Notes: generated by a model not told the origin, from the letters alone. A stretch of DNA of 64,000 nt from Angiostrongylus vasorum (GCA_018806985.1 JADANN010000443.1:185001-249000), one strand, 5' to 3'. Shown: positions 21,715 to 33,825, counted from the first letter of the stretch. Made by a program: numbers and translations.

Positions 21715-23825
21715 TACTTCTTCTAATGACTATCTCGTTACCGTGGCTAATTTGCCTTCTTTAGTGTGGGCATGTGATGTAAAGCGGTGGTTCATTTCAC
21801 CAGTGCAATCGTTTAAGCCATGCACTTTGACCTTTATATTTGCTAACTCCATATAAACCGATATCAAAAATTACCGCTGCTAAGCTGAAAGACCACGGAT
21901 CTCCCTCATACGAGGGATCACGAGACGATTAGTCGCGAGGCTAGTGGCGCGTCTCCAGGTGGCGGAAAAGGGGTTAATCGCGGACCAAAAGCGACCTTTG
22001 CTTCCCCGAGACGCAGATGGATCCAGGGGATGGAGTCCCTGTTTCTGCTGCGCCGATTTGGCACATATTTCCTGTATTTGCTAGGCGTATTCATGCATGC
22101 GTGTGTGGGTGCGTTCTCGCTTATGTGGATTGTATTTTACGAGTTAATTCGCCCTGCAATCAAGTGACAGGGAAGCATATGGGAACTGCCCACTCTCGGA
22201 GAGACTAGCAAGCTACCCGTGAGTATACCCAACTTTCACGTTCGGAGTCCAGCTACACGTGGGTATCAAAATGTTAGGGACAGTAAAAGGAATGGGCCTC
22301 ATTCCCCTGATCTCAAAAAGAGAAACCGATAAACCGATTCGGCACCGTTGGATAGAACAAGCACAGAAAGGCTGCAAAAATCTCAGAGCCATTCTAGGCT
22401 GTCTAGATCGCAAAGAACTAAGATCTGCACCTACAATGAACGCAAACTTGCATTCGAGTTCTCGATAGAAGAGTTGATCATGAAAGCAAGAAGCATAAGG
22501 TACGACGTCATCGGCCTGGCTTAGACGAGACGACGCCACCCATTTAACGCCGTTTGTGACACCGGAGAATAACTGTTCCTCGGATATGCAACGATAGAGG
22601 AGGTGGTAGCGTCGGCGTTCTCGTCAACACGAGTTTGTCCATGAACATCGGTTTATTCGAACGGCTTAATTGACGTCAAAAGAGGAGTTAGGCAAGGCAA
22701 TACCATCTCCCCCAAAATTATTCACCGTCACCCTCCAGAACGTCATGCGAACATTGGAATGGGATAATATGGGAGTGGAAATCGATGGTGGGCAGTTACA
22801 CCATCTTCGCTGTGCTGATGACATCGTCCTTATAACACCCAAACATTAGCCAAAGCGGAACGTATGCTTGCCGACTTTGATAAACCCTGTGGAAGGATTG
22901 GTCTTCGAGTAAATCTCACAAAAACGATGTTCATGAGTAATGGATTGGTTTCGTATGCGCCATTTACGCTCAACGGAACGAATGTCTCCGAATGCTCCAT
23001 TTATGTCTATCTAGGTCAGGAAATCAATATGATGAACGACCTAGCTCTAGAGCTGAGCAAAAAGGAAACGAGCGGCCTGGGGAGCTTCCAAGAGCATCGA
23101 GGATGTAGTAGAGAGCACACCCTAACGTATGCGTCAGAAACCTAATCGATGCGTAAGCAGGATAATAAATCACTCAGCGTTATCGAACGCGCAGTCGAAA
23201 GACCGATGCTAGGAGTATTCCGTTTCACACAGGTAAGAGAAGGAATCCGAAGCTTCGACCTGTGTCAATGATTAAATTCAAACATCCCGTTCTGTACGCC
23301 AAACAGTCGAAGATACAGTGGGCCGGACACGTAATGCGTATGAATGACAACCGATGGACAGGAACCGTTAGTGACTGGATTCCTTGGGATTCACGTACAG
23401 CGGGAAGACCACTGACCCGATGGTCAGAGTTCTTCACGAAGAGCCCAGAAGAAAGGTATGATGCTCGACGAGTCCCTAGAGCGAGCAGAACCCACTGGGC
23501 TACTCTTGCACGCGACAGGGAAAATGGAAGATTTACTGGCGCCCCCTCGAGTCACTCGACGATCAACGGGACTACAGGTGATACACTGAAAGAAAACTAG
23601 ATGTAGAGCAAAATGCCGCCCACCGACACTTGAGAACCTATGCCTACTCACGGTGACTAGTTGGGTTTCTAGGTCAAACATATGTTCAACTAGCAGAGGA
23701 TCAGAAGAACCCTTTCATCTTCTGAACGCTGATCATCCAACTACAAGAATCAACTAACAATTAATAGGCTGGTCTTCTAACGTCTTTCCTACCTTGGTAC
23801 TTTACTAACGCGCACTCAGTTTTGT
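21715..23825 (+). mobile_element. RTE1 copy c, both ends present, large internal deletion
   Basis: 5' region 21715-22440 (alignable to copies b and e), start of the endonuclease at 22430-22660 (EELIMKARSIRYDVIGL), then a jump at about 22660 directly into the RT palm (VKRGVRQGNTISP), CADDIVLI near 22815, DLALEL, IQWAGHVMRMNDNRW near 23310, GRPLTRWSEFF, the C-terminal WRPLES-type block ending near 23577, and 3' untranslated sequence to about 23825. Roughly 1.5 kb of endonuclease and RT is missing compared with a full copy. Frameshifts are frequent. Confidence 0.85.
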
Positions 23826-24984
23826 TAGTTCGCAATGAATGGTCAGTGTAAATGACTACGTCGGCATCTCGTAATGTTTGCGTTCTCGTAGCAGTGCGAT
23901 TAAAAGCGGTCTACAGCACCGTCTACGTAACCTCCTCAGTTTGTCTTTGGTGCGACAAGTTTTTAGACATTTCATGAACCCAATTTCACCTTTCGATGTC
24001 ATACAGTTCCTGGGGGAACGCAAGACTTTACAGTTCTTGACTATGGGTGAGTGCTTCAGTAGTCCGTATTCGCGAATTGTCATCGAGAATCCAATAAATT
24101 TTTCGTTTGAAGGGTAATCGATTGATAAAGTACGGTTTTCTTCTTTCCTTCCTAGTCTGGAGATGGCCGTACTAATGCTTTACCACATTTTCACCAAAGG
24201 CAACAGCTTGTTCTTGTGTATCTGCAGACAGGTTTGCTCCTATTGTTCTACGTTGTTATCAGAACTGCGATCATTCTTGACACGGTTATATTCGTAGCAG
24301 AAGCTGACTTCGTTTTTGCTTCTAAAGTCTTTGCTAGAGGGATAAGTTTTACTTCTAAATCGCATTCAACACTAGTAGCACGAATGTAATTTATTTTACA
24401 TAAAAAAATTGAAAGGTCTGTTTCTCCAGATTGTTACAGGAAGCATCTGTGAACTTTTCATTGCTGGTATCACGAATTTGATTCAGGATATGTGCTTCCG
24501 ATGGTGTTGGATTTTAAAGGCGATATTGGTGAAAAGCCATAACCTGCGTGCAAGTGTACGATTGAAAGAACGTTGAAAAGGCATTGTCAGAAACATGGAA
24601 AAATGTTTACATTTTGCGTGACGTGTTGTTGGTGAAACTGGTAAGGCGATAAATGATCAAGAATTCACTGTTTTCTCGAAGAGCAAACAGGAGGCTACTA
24701 TTACAGTATTTACATAGCCGCTATTTCGGATATCTCGACTTCAGCAGAGCCTGGTTATGTCAAGTAGACATGCATTCTACTCAGCCGAACACTTTCGTAA
24801 TCTCGGCGGATAGAACTTAACAAGCAAATTTTCGCCTGCGTAACAAACAGCTTCTTTTTAACACTCAGCGTTTTTATCTTAAAAACCGACTCTCACTAAG
24901 AATCTGCGGCAGTAATCAATAATTTTCAGTATGATGAAGGTGATATAAGGTTGGTAATAAGAACTCCATAGACGTATAAACAGC
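23826..24984. other. No assignable gene
   Basis: Short frames only. The 28-bp block 24767-24794 (GACATGCATTCTACTCAGCC and on) recurs with one mismatch at 61583-61610, marking a low-copy repeat family. Confidence 0.5.
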
Positions 24985-25080
24985 TGTGGACCATCGACTT
25001 GAATCAACGCGGCTCTGAGGAAGGCGAAGGCTTCCAGACGCTAGGCGAATAAAAGTTTTTCTTCCAACCTGGTGTCAGCT
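24985..25080. mobile_element. MITE family M, right-end fragment
   Basis: Carries GCTGTGGACCATCGACTTG and GGCGAATAAAAGTTTTTC with an AACCTGGTGTCAGCTTA end, mirror image of the left ends at 10435 and 26288. Confidence 0.5.
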
Positions 25081-25379
25081 TAGTCACCGTTTTGTTCGCT
25101 GTAGGTCTTCCAGTTATTTAGTGCAGAACAGCCTTATAAAGTCTTATATGGGTGAGAAATATCTCTGGCTCAAGTCAAAAAAATCGGCACGAGGTATGAC
25201 GCTTGGTCAAGCCTGATAACAAAGGCACTCCTGTTTGCAGTTCATTTTTGGATTTTTGGAATGTATCCGATCACTGCAAGAGTTTTACGCAATGGTGTTT
25301 TGGATCCCTGTACTACGGTAGTTACTTTTACTTCAAAATCTTCTCTGTTATGTTTTTTCTCTCCTGTGAACCCCCAGCG

Positions 25380-26110
25380 GAGCGCTCAGTTTCAATTTAA
25401 ATTTGCCGCCTAGCTTTTCTTTTATACAGCGCACAGTGGTTTACTTGTTTTGCCAATATATTCACCCCGGCCCACTGTACAAGAGATGAGATGAACCACA
25501 CCCAAACTTACGCAGTCGTCGTCTCTACCGTTAGGGCATACTATGCAATTTTGTGTTGTGCACGGACAGTCATACATACAGCCAGTTGTGAACTAGCTGC
25601 CTTCTGAGAGTATCCGGTAGTATTTCATCAACTGCTATCAAATTATCTAGACCAGCCCTTTTTAAGCAACGTTTCGTAGCTCGACTTATTTTGTCGGAAA
25701 TGAAACGGGCCCTTATTCTTTCTAGAATTATTGTTCGCCGGCCTGGGTTTTTCTCCGCACCTACTCCGAGGAGCTACGGTTTCGTAGCCACTGGAAATGG
25801 CTATGCTGTTCGAAACATATTTTTCGCCACCGCCGTTTTGTGTGTGAGGCGTGAGAGGCGAGGTAATGAACCACCATGTTTTTGTTACTTGGCCTTCGGT
25901 GCCATTTGGTGATGTAGCTGTTTTCGGATAATTTAATGTGAACGTTCGTAAATGCAAACCATATTTTTTCGGTTTCTCTCGGGTGGATGTTCTGCACTCT
26001 GATTGTTCGCTCAATAAGTCAATGCCTTTGTCCATCTCTGCGTGGCGCAGATAAAATCACAATCATCTATATATCTGCGACCGAGCAATGAAGAGTGTCC
26101 ATCATTTAGC
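25380..26110 (-). mobile_element. Penelope-like element, RT end plus GIY-YIG endonuclease
   Basis: On the minus strand, frameshifted but recognisable: the region just after the RT catalytic box (about 26030-26090), TREKPKKYGLHLRTF, then ITKWHRRPSNKNMVVHYL and SHASHTKR near 25850-25930, typical of Penelope-type reverse transcriptases. This is followed by the cysteine-rich segment YDCPCTTQNCIVCP (25540-25585), then GVVHLISC and GEYIGKTSKPL (25440-25510), which is the GIY-YIG endonuclease core, and SAPLGVHRRE (25350-25390). Stops interrupt it. Family identification is from motif recognition. Confidence 0.75.
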
Positions 26111-26287
26111 TGAAGGTGAACCAGCAGGTTTTAGCCCGATTGTGAGCTTTTTGGTTGATTTTAACTGAAAAACGATACTACTCCCGAATGGTAGTTCAAT
26201 GAACAGTGGATTCTACCACCGTGAAAAATTTCCTAACCACCGGTAGCTATTTGAGAAGTCTCAGAAATGATCAACTTGTTTAAATTG

Positions 26288-26400
26288 CTGGGCTTACACG
26301 AGGTTGATAAAATTGTTTTATTCGGCTAACGTTTCGACGTCTTCGCTTGTGATCCCAGTCGATGGCCTACAGTTGTTCGTTTGTGTTGAGATTTCCAACT
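26288..26400. mobile_element. MITE family M, left-end fragment
   Basis: Begins CTTACACGAGGTTGATAAAA and continues TTCGGCTAACGTTTCGACGT, then CCCAGTCGATGGCCTACAG. Confidence 0.55.
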
Positions 26401-26544
26401 ACGTATTTCTTGTCACATAGGTTGCTTAGTCGAAATTTTTTGTTGACATTTATTGTTTAGAGTGTTATTTAGGCGATCTCAACCTGCAGATCTGTAGTAT
26501 ACGAAATAATAATAATGTAATAATATAATCTATACTGATGTACG

Positions 26545-26940
26545 GGCACAGGAATTGCAGTGATTGTGGCGCCGCTCAATGCGGCAACGTTCTGGTTCGA
26601 GTACATTCCTAGTCAACTAGGACCCTACTCATTCGGGGTCAAGAATTATGGAACCAACTGGATCCCTTCAATCTACAAAAGATGGTGCGTGCATCTGATG
26701 AAGATCTAGAAACCACCTAACACTACATCCAACTATACCATAGGGAATCGAGTCCACCAGCATTCGATGACGTTCGTAAAGAAGACGAAAAAAATCCTCA
26801 AGAAACGAGAGAACCCACACGCAAAAGTTCGTGGACTTTCGTGGGTGATAAACACGAGGAAACGAATACGACGCAAATAGTGCTGCAATGCACACAGAGG
26901 ACATGAAGACGAGTCATATAAAGCAAAAAAAGACAATAAT
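26545..26940 (+). mobile_element. SINE-S3 copy
   Basis: Box A-like GCAGTGATTGTGGCGCC, box B GGTTCGAGTACATTCC at about 26590, and the S3 tail (CCCACACGCAAAAGTTCG to GTCATATAAAGCAAAAAA), ending in an A-rich stretch. Matches 9205-9595 best in the tail. Confidence 0.6.
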
Positions 26941-27257
26941 AAATAGTGTGTAATATTAAATCACGTGGCAGGTGAAGATTTTTTTCTGAAAACCTTATCC
27001 ACCTGATTTAATCTGCCTTTCCCAGAATCCATTTTCTGGCTTTTCAAAATGTTTCGTAAGAAAGATCTTTCGTTGCAACCACCAGGGGATTCCGAGTAAT
27101 CGAAAAATTTGGTTGCCAGACACATACTTTTCCACTGGAAATGAGTTGAAGAAAGATAATCATCATAGTGTCATAATCGAAACATGTGGATACGTTCGTT
27201 TTTCTCAGCAGGAAGTTGTGCATTCTGAGTTTCTATATTAATAGATGATAAAAGATA

Positions 27258-27526
27258 ATAGGATAAAGTTCTCGGCGTTGATAGGGATGAGCCATGCACT
27301 CGACTTCACTAAGTATCGTTGGAGGGTGACTGAATGCATATCTGGCCTTTACAATGACTCGCGGTGTCCTGCCGATGTATCGAGCCAATGCTGCTATCCT
27401 CCCATACAAATCTGGTACCAATTTGCCGACCCCGGAGGGATGGAACGCTTGGTGGGCCATGGGCGCGGGTCGATTCCACGTTTGTGTCGCAGTGGCGCCT
27501 CCAACCACTGCGCCCCACGCGCCCTT
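27258..27526 (-). mobile_element. SINE-S2 copy
   Basis: On the minus strand: head GGGCGCGTGGGGCGCAGTGG (box A), box B near 27470 (GGAATCGACCC), body GGGGTCGGCAAATTGGTACC, and tail through GCCATGCACTCGAC (written on the plus strand). About 270 bp, nearly complete. Confidence 0.85.
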
Positions 27527-27954
27527 ATTAATAGATGATATAATAGAGAATAGTAGAAAAAATTGTCATTAACAGGCGTTGATAAGGATAGGAACAGATT
27601 AGAATCTCGTGAAAATCCATATCTGCAAATACCTTGCCGTATCAAAATTGGATTATATTCAGTGGCTGTCCAGAAAAAAACAAGGCGGAGAAAGCTCAGG
27701 TGATGTTTTTTTGATGAGAAGACATTGAAATCATTGTTGTTATGCTTCCGAAAGCACTCAGCTGAGTAGATTCCGTGAGCAGATGGCCACTAGGCTCTGA
27801 AGAAAGCGAAATCCAGCCTTACCATCGTGCAATAAAAATTGCATTAATAATCTGATGATCTCGTGTCGGCTCTTTGGAAAGTCATAAACTTCAATGCCAA
27901 ACATTACAGAAACTCATTTGTTGGTATAAAAAAATCCAGTGTCTATACAAGATC
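27527..27954. other. No assignable gene
   Basis: 27536-27640 echoes the S2 tail weakly. A MITE-like stretch with AGCTGAGTAGATTCCG and a GAAGAAAGCGAAATCC block lies near 27765-27830. Nothing coding is supported. Confidence 0.4.
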
Positions 27955-28350
27955 AATTCCAAGAACTCTTGATCCATTCTAATCCGTGGGTGTCAATGTG
28001 ACGTTCTTCAGACGTTCTTCTTGGTTCCATCTTACCGTTGAAATCTCCAATGGTGACCTTAAAGAGTGAATGACTTCTGCTAAACTTCTCCAAGTCCATA
28101 TAGAACACCTGGACTTTTTTCTTCGTCAAAGTTTGATGTCGGCGTGCAAACGTCGAAGATTGTCGAAGCCGGTGTTGATCCACGTCTCTTTAACCGTGAA
28201 AGTCTTATTCAGGTTGTTAATTGTTCGAATCAATTGAGGTTCATGGCCAAACGTGCGTTGATGAGAACATCTTCGCGGACTTAGCAGCCTACGCCACTGC
28301 GGCGTTGAATGTGCAATATTTTTTCGTTTTACCCAGTTCAATGATGTCCC
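27955..28350 (-). mobile_element. RTE1 copy f, endonuclease fragment
   Basis: Minus-strand apurinic-type endonuclease piece: HEPQLIRTINNLNKTF near 28215, then [19 protein letters not shown] and [19 protein letters not shown] near 28030. One frameshift. Both ends truncated. The next 400 bp (28351-28746) hold no recognised feature. Confidence 0.8.
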
Positions 28351-28746
28351 ATCGTAATTATACTATATTTAGAGCGTGTCATTCATGACTTCTGCGGATT
28401 GTTGCTGGAGGCGGTCAACGAGATAGCCTAATTCATTAATGACAGTAAACGAATTGATGAGAATCCAAAACGAAATCCCCATTATCTTTTGTAGCTCTCA
28501 TGTCACCAAACGTTGCCATGCAAATCAATCCACGCAGCAATGACACGCAAATTATTGGATGTTGCGAGCACTTCAGAAACAGTGGTCCCAGTCCTTTGTC
28601 CTTCAACTTACAGATCTGTGTTTTCATCCGGTAAAGTTTTATCTCCTGATATTCACACTAAACGACGTTTTAAAGCCTTCTAAATTTTAGCTCTAATGTG
28701 TCTACTTGCACGTTACCGTACTCATGTTAAGTAGTTGGGATAAAAA

Positions 28747-28996
28747 ATGAAAGTGAAAGAGCAAAGTCGAGCTGTGTCGACAAGCAAGAAAACGATGTCA
28801 ATGCACTCATTAAGTCTGCTTTACGCTTCCTTTACGCAACGTAAACGACACGTTTTTTCTTTCATTGTGGGCAAAAAGTTGAAAAAAATTACGGTGGAAA
28901 ACCTCTTTTCCGACATGCTTACCGCACCTCTCACCAAACGTCGTTCGCTTTTTTTAAAAGAACCTGGTGTGTAGTCTATTCTCCCATCACAATAAA
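28747..28996 (+). CDS. Small ORF with nearby AATAAA, hypothetical
   Basis: A 75-codon frame starts at ATG 28747 (MKVKEQSRAVSTSKKTM), is strongly basic, and ends with TAG at 28972-28974. An AATAAA lies within 20 nt after the stop (about 28990). There is no signal peptide or family. The polyadenylation-like signal in the right place is the main reason to list it. Chance is the alternative. Confidence 0.25.
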
Positions 28997-29253
28997 TTCA
29001 ACATAAGAAATTATAAACAGCTAGAGAGGCCCTACCCATAGCTTTCAAATCACAGAACTATGTTCTAAAGGCATGTATGGATAAGTAGTGGGGTAGCATA
29101 GAGTGCAGTTAGATAGATAGATATGGCGATAGTTATCGAGAGAGTAACCAATGATTAGATATGGCCCTGTGCTCCCTGCACTTTGAGCTGGCTCACAGGC
29201 TATATATCTTGATTTTAATGCACATTCCGTTTGCACTACAATGACACGCGAAG

Positions 29254-29383
29254 ATGGCCGCGATCATGAACAGGGCTGATGTTGCAACAAGCGATCATTT
29301 CTGTGACGTATGCACTGAAACCATTGCGGTTCGTCCATCATGTGCAAACTGCTTATTCAGAGAGTATGTCTTCAAACAAATAG
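29254..29383 (+). CDS. First exon, CTU2-like N-terminal zinc knuckle
   Basis: ATG at 29254 opens a 43-codon exon, MAAIMNRADVATSDHFCDVC followed by an SCANCLFREYVFKQI stretch, ending at ATAG/GTACAA in phase 1. The C-x2-C, C-x2-C pattern followed by an aromatic/basic helix resembles the N terminus of CTU2/NCS2, a subunit of the cytosolic enzyme complex that thiolates tRNA wobble uridine. The resemblance is from memory and rests on a short segment. A RING-like or other zinc knuckle remains possible. No downstream exon was found: the intron runs straight into a SINE cluster (29463-29995), so the rest may lie beyond it or be lost. Confidence 0.4.
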
Positions 29384-29462
29384 GTACAAAACATCACTCG
29401 ACTCGCATCGATTCAGAAGCATTCCCTATGTGTAAGTGGTCCACACGAATATGCATTTAGTT

Positions 29463-29748
29463 TTGACTTACTATTTACTGCCTACTCTTTTTAGCGGCAG
29501 GGTATATATTGCGAAACATAACTTTAATGATGCTGAGATATTTGCAAAACTCCGGACCGTAGGTGTCTACGGTGGGGAACGAACGCGCTATTGTCCTTTC
29601 CGGGGAGTAGCGCGCTCACCACCACACCATGCGGGTCCTTGGTTTCGCCTGTCTCTGTCTATCTCAGCATCATTAAAGTTATATTTCGCAATATATACCC
29701 TGCCTCTAAAAAGAGTAGGCAGTAAATAGTAAGTCAAAATTGTGATTA
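29463..29748. mobile_element. SINE-S1 inverted composite
   Basis: A minus-oriented S1 (29463-about 29655: CTACTCTTTTTAGCGGCAGG to CCATGCGGGTCCTT and TTCGCCTGTCTCTG) is followed directly by a plus-oriented S1 tail (ATCTCAGCATCATTAAAG to AGAGTAGGCAGTAAATA). The two tails are nearly perfect complements, giving a large foldback. The junction differs from those at 45.8 and 53.8 kb. Confidence 0.8.
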
Positions 29749-29995
29749 TAACTGCAGCCTCAGCTTAACTAGATTCGTTGCCAATTTGGGCCCCCCCCAG
29801 ATCAATCCCGCTGACGGGTGATTGCTGATGGCAAAAGACCAATAGAACTAGCTGAGAGACAGGCGAAACGAAGGACCCGCATGGTGTGGTGGTGAGCGCG
29901 CTACTCCCCGGAAAGGACAATAGCGCGTTCGTTCCCCACCGTAGACACCTGCGGTCCGGAGTTTTGTAAATATCTCAGCATCATTAAAGTTATAT
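29748..29995 (+). mobile_element. SINE-S1 copy
   Basis: Plus-oriented: leader TGATTATAACTGCAGCCTCA, AGATCAATCCCGCTGACGGG, tRNA-like part ACCCGCATGGTGTGGTGGTG (box A) and GCGCGTTCGTTCCCCACC (box B), then GTTTTGTAAATATCTCAGC. The final tail is missing. 29996-30659 holds no gene I can support. Confidence 0.85.
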
Positions 29996-30659
29996 GCATT
30001 TAATGCCATATTTCATAGTCTGTCTGACTTGAAGGTAGCCATTCGAAATACGATCATTGTCAGTATTACCCATAACAGTTTGAGATCTTTGCGATATTGA
30101 AAAGGCGAGCAAATGCCAAGTTTGACCTTCCCATCAGTTGTGTGCAGGTCAATTACTTTAGTACAGCGCCCGCACCTGCACCTCCACTGCAGCGAGTGTG
30201 GGATCTCTTTTCAAGCGAACAATAGCTAAAAATGAAAAGTATGAAGCCTGTTGCTAATTACTAATGCCCAGCAATCAGAATAGAGCTGTAACCTCAGCAA
30301 CTGCACCAACTTCATCAGAAACTAGCTGGAAATTGTCTTTTTTCCTTTTTTTTTGTGCTCGCTGGTGTTAAACATATCTTCTTTCCAGAAAAATGACCAT
30401 ACGGGAACTTGCGGCTCATTAGTCAGCAAGTGTTCATTCACAGACTTTTTAAATCACATAACAAGTGATTCACATACGTGTACATACTTCCATAACTTGA
30501 ACTAGTAAAATACATTAGGCTCGCCAATGAATATAACATGAACATTCTGACGTAGTCGTAGCATAGAAGAACGTAGGATAAATATTGTAGATCGAGATTT
30601 ATACCGCAGAAATGAGAAGTTAGAAGCAACCTCTTGTCAGATGAAGGAATTAGTCTCAG

Positions 30660-32814
30660 CTATCGCAATGTCAGGTCAGGAACAGCTACTTTATAAGTAG
30701 ATCTCTCGCGAAAAGTGTCTTCTGGTTGAAGGCTTCTTTCAAACGGTGAGGAATAATTCGAAATCAATGATGGCCCTGGACGAATCCGCGGGGAGCAAAC
30801 ATAAATAGTACACATCCTCAGTGTCTGATCGAAAAGTCGCACGTCCTCTTTGGTAATCGGATGGTCTTCAGGAGGACAGAATGCTGGGTCTTCGCCAACG
30901 AAAGCATCCGTAAACCGAATCCCTTCACACAGATGTGAAACGCCCTTTTAGGTTCTCGAAACTAAAAAACGTTGCAAAAGCTATTACAACCCATTACAAC
31001 CCATTAAAGACGCTACAAATTTATCAAACTTTAAAATATGATGGAATCACATTAGCCTCAAAAAAAAGAAAGAATAAGGACAAAAGGAAACCCACCATCT
31101 TAATCGCAGACGACTACGTTCCTCTCCCCAATAAATGATCACTTGAAGCTCACTTGCTGCTCGTTGTTGCTACAAAAAAAAACCGTTTTGAACAAATCCA
31201 CAATTGTTCTTAACTCAAAGAGAACCATATGCATGCCAAAGAAGCTCACCGCTGTTGACGCAGTGGAGACAAGAGAGTTTTGCGAAGACTGCCAATTTGA
31301 GGCCGACATAGCAGATCGAAGCCGTATGGAGACAAGCTAAAAACAGCTAAACCAATCGTACACGATGTCTTACAGGCCAAAATTTCATAGATCGATCGAT
31401 GCAAATCATGACACTATTTTTTTCGAGACAAATCGATAAGGCTGTAAGTTCAGCGCGTTTGTTGTGAACAATCACCTACTTAAATGTTTTATAAGAGAGA
31501 ACATTCGAAGACAAATAAAACCAACAGATAAACAAAATAAAGGAACTGAATATTCTTTCCTTGGATTCACTACGATCTATAACAATTCCGGGAGATGGAC
31601 GAATATCGGCAGGAATATGTTCCAAAACGCCAGATTCTGTTGTGCATAAAACAACCACGCGGGAAAATGCTCGCCTGGAAGTTTGATTTGAAGAATAAAT
31701 CAGTAAGACATAACATAAACCTTTTTTTTAACCACATCTTAAGCAAATAGGGTTGTTGATCACGAACCGATTTCCTGAATTCGTTAAAGAGAATGAGAAC
31801 GTCGACTCATAAGAAGACTGCAAGATATAAATTCCGTTCCGTGAAACACGTAAGTCATCTCTGGCTTTTACTGTAACAACTGCAGTTCCACCCAACCCTC
31901 GAACCGGCATCTTGAAACAAAGAATAACTCACAGAGAAGGCTTTTGAATTGTGTAAAAGAAGACTTAAGATTTGAGCGAGAAGTGACTAACGCAAAAACA
32001 CTGTTAGCTTAGTAATAATAAAATCAACAATACCCTGTAATTCACTTGAGGTCCACCTCCTCCTTCTACTGCAATGAGAAGGTAGGTAGAAAATCGGGCA
32101 TTCTGAGTTGGTGAGAATTCGATTCGAAGCGGAACAGTACGATGTGCATCCAGAAGTAGGATTTGGCTGTCCAAGAGCTATAACTAATATGGTGTTTATT
32201 CATCACAGCACTGAATATACACACAGCAAGAACTCTAAAAAATAAACAATCGTACAGTAAAAGGCAGTCCGGAATGACTAAGCTTCGCCCTTATTCGAAC
32301 AGAGTTATCGGTACGATTAGTAACATCAACGTTTGAAATGGCTGTGTCTCCAACAGCAACGAAACCAAACGCTACTTCAAGCTGAGGGATATAAAGCACA
32401 GACCTAAAGTTCGACTTTTAGAACTTAAAAAACCTCATAGAGTGGTCATTATGAAATAAAAAAAAACCTCCGCGTGGGATTAGAACTCATTTGTGAAAAG
32501 CAGCGACCAACAGTTTTTGTGGATAAAGAACTAGATGATCGCACCGAAGAATATGGTTGACAGATTGCCTAGAAATATTTTTTCAATCTCGTTTAGCCGC
32601 AAAGTGACTGCGCTACATGGCGCGTACCAAAGAAGAGGATAACGACTAAAAACGGCCGGAGAGTAGCTGCACGAGGGACTGAGTAAACTCACTAGTAGCT
32701 TTCCCGATTTTCGCATAGTTCACATCAGTTTACTTCTTCAGGGATCCCACCTGTCTCCATAGTGATTTGCAGTCATTGATACAACCCGTATACACAAGCA
32801 TGAATATGATTAAT

Positions 32815-32863
<49 letters not shown>

Positions 32864-33387
32864 TCCGTCGAATTCTCCTTCAGGGTTTACGTCCAGCTAC
32901 ATGCTTCGATGAGATGGTCTTTCAGAGATGCCAGAATAATTGACAAAATATGCATAAAAAACAGCAAGAGCAGCTAATAAACAGGTAAAACGGAGTGCAG
33001 ATTCTGTCTTGCCTATAACTATATATGCACTGCCAGTTGGACAGATCTTAGTTGCCCTGGCACATCTTTTGTTGGCACAGATATGAAACGGTTCCTGTAT
33101 GAGATGGTCAGGCGCAGCTTTAGAACCCTTCGTCTTCTCCTTCATGATTTAAGGATAATAAAAACATTATGGCGTGCATAGTAAAATGCCAGAGACCTCT
33201 AGGGTGAAGATTTTCAGGACAACGATCATATTATGAACATATGTACTTACAGCTACAAAGGATTTGTGTGATCGAAGCGCAAAAAAAGGGCCCATTAAAA
33301 TAATACATGGAAAAAAGCCATTTTCCAACGCACCTCTCCCTCACATGGAGCTTTCACTTCCTTACATGCAACACCGATATCCGGTTT
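30660..33387 (-). CDS. SPD-2/CEP192-like centriolar protein, C-terminal exons
   Basis: Minus-strand exons, 5' to 3': 33334-33387, 32256-32403, 32034-32177, 31768-31910, 31547-31674, 31250-31336, 30660-30944. Phases agree for 32256 to 32034 to 31768 to 31674 and for 31250 to 30944. Protein landmarks: YIPQLEVAFGFVAVGDTAI and VDVTNRTDNSVRIRAKLS, then HRTVPLRIEFSPTQNARFS, MPVRGLGGTAVVTVKARD, and SLTNSGNRRAFSRVVVL. This is the ASH/MSP-like beta-sandwich pattern, with the asparagine-x-G-x-R-x-A-F signature known from SPD-2/CEP192, which recruits pericentriolar material and promotes centriole duplication. The last exon reads PEDHPITKEDVRLFDQTL and ends TAG at 30660. The join 31547 to 31336 and the acceptor of the last exon (CTAAAAG) are uncertain. 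Another candidate exon lies at about 33540-33625. Confidence 0.6.
32818..32864. repeat. (TA)n microsatellite
   Basis: TA tract ending in ATACATATAT, in an intron of the SPD-2-like gene. Confidence 0.95.
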
Positions 33388-33825
33388 CTAAAAGACACAT
33401 CACAGAGAAATCAGATGAAAAAAAAAACAAATCAAGAAGAAATTCTAAAAAACTCAGATGGATTGTAAAAGCTCGACTCCCTTGGAAGCAGTATATTCAA
33501 ATTTAAAGTATTTAGGAAAGTACTAGTCTCTTATCTATGTTTTTCAATTTGCAGTGTACGAGGACACCAAGTGTGACATTCTGTGACATACCCATGGAAC
33601 AATACATAACTTCTCGCAGCGCACACTACGAATCATTTATAGTAACACTTCCAATACTTGTATCAAAAAGAAAGCCTACGATCCAATCACGATCCATCAC
33701 CTTCAATAGCAGGTTCACCAACATGCCGCTGTATATCTCGACATGTATTTATCTATCTATAGATGTATTTTGTATGAGTGAAATTTTGACGTTCTGTATA
33801 TTTTTTACACCTACTCATTCCAGAA

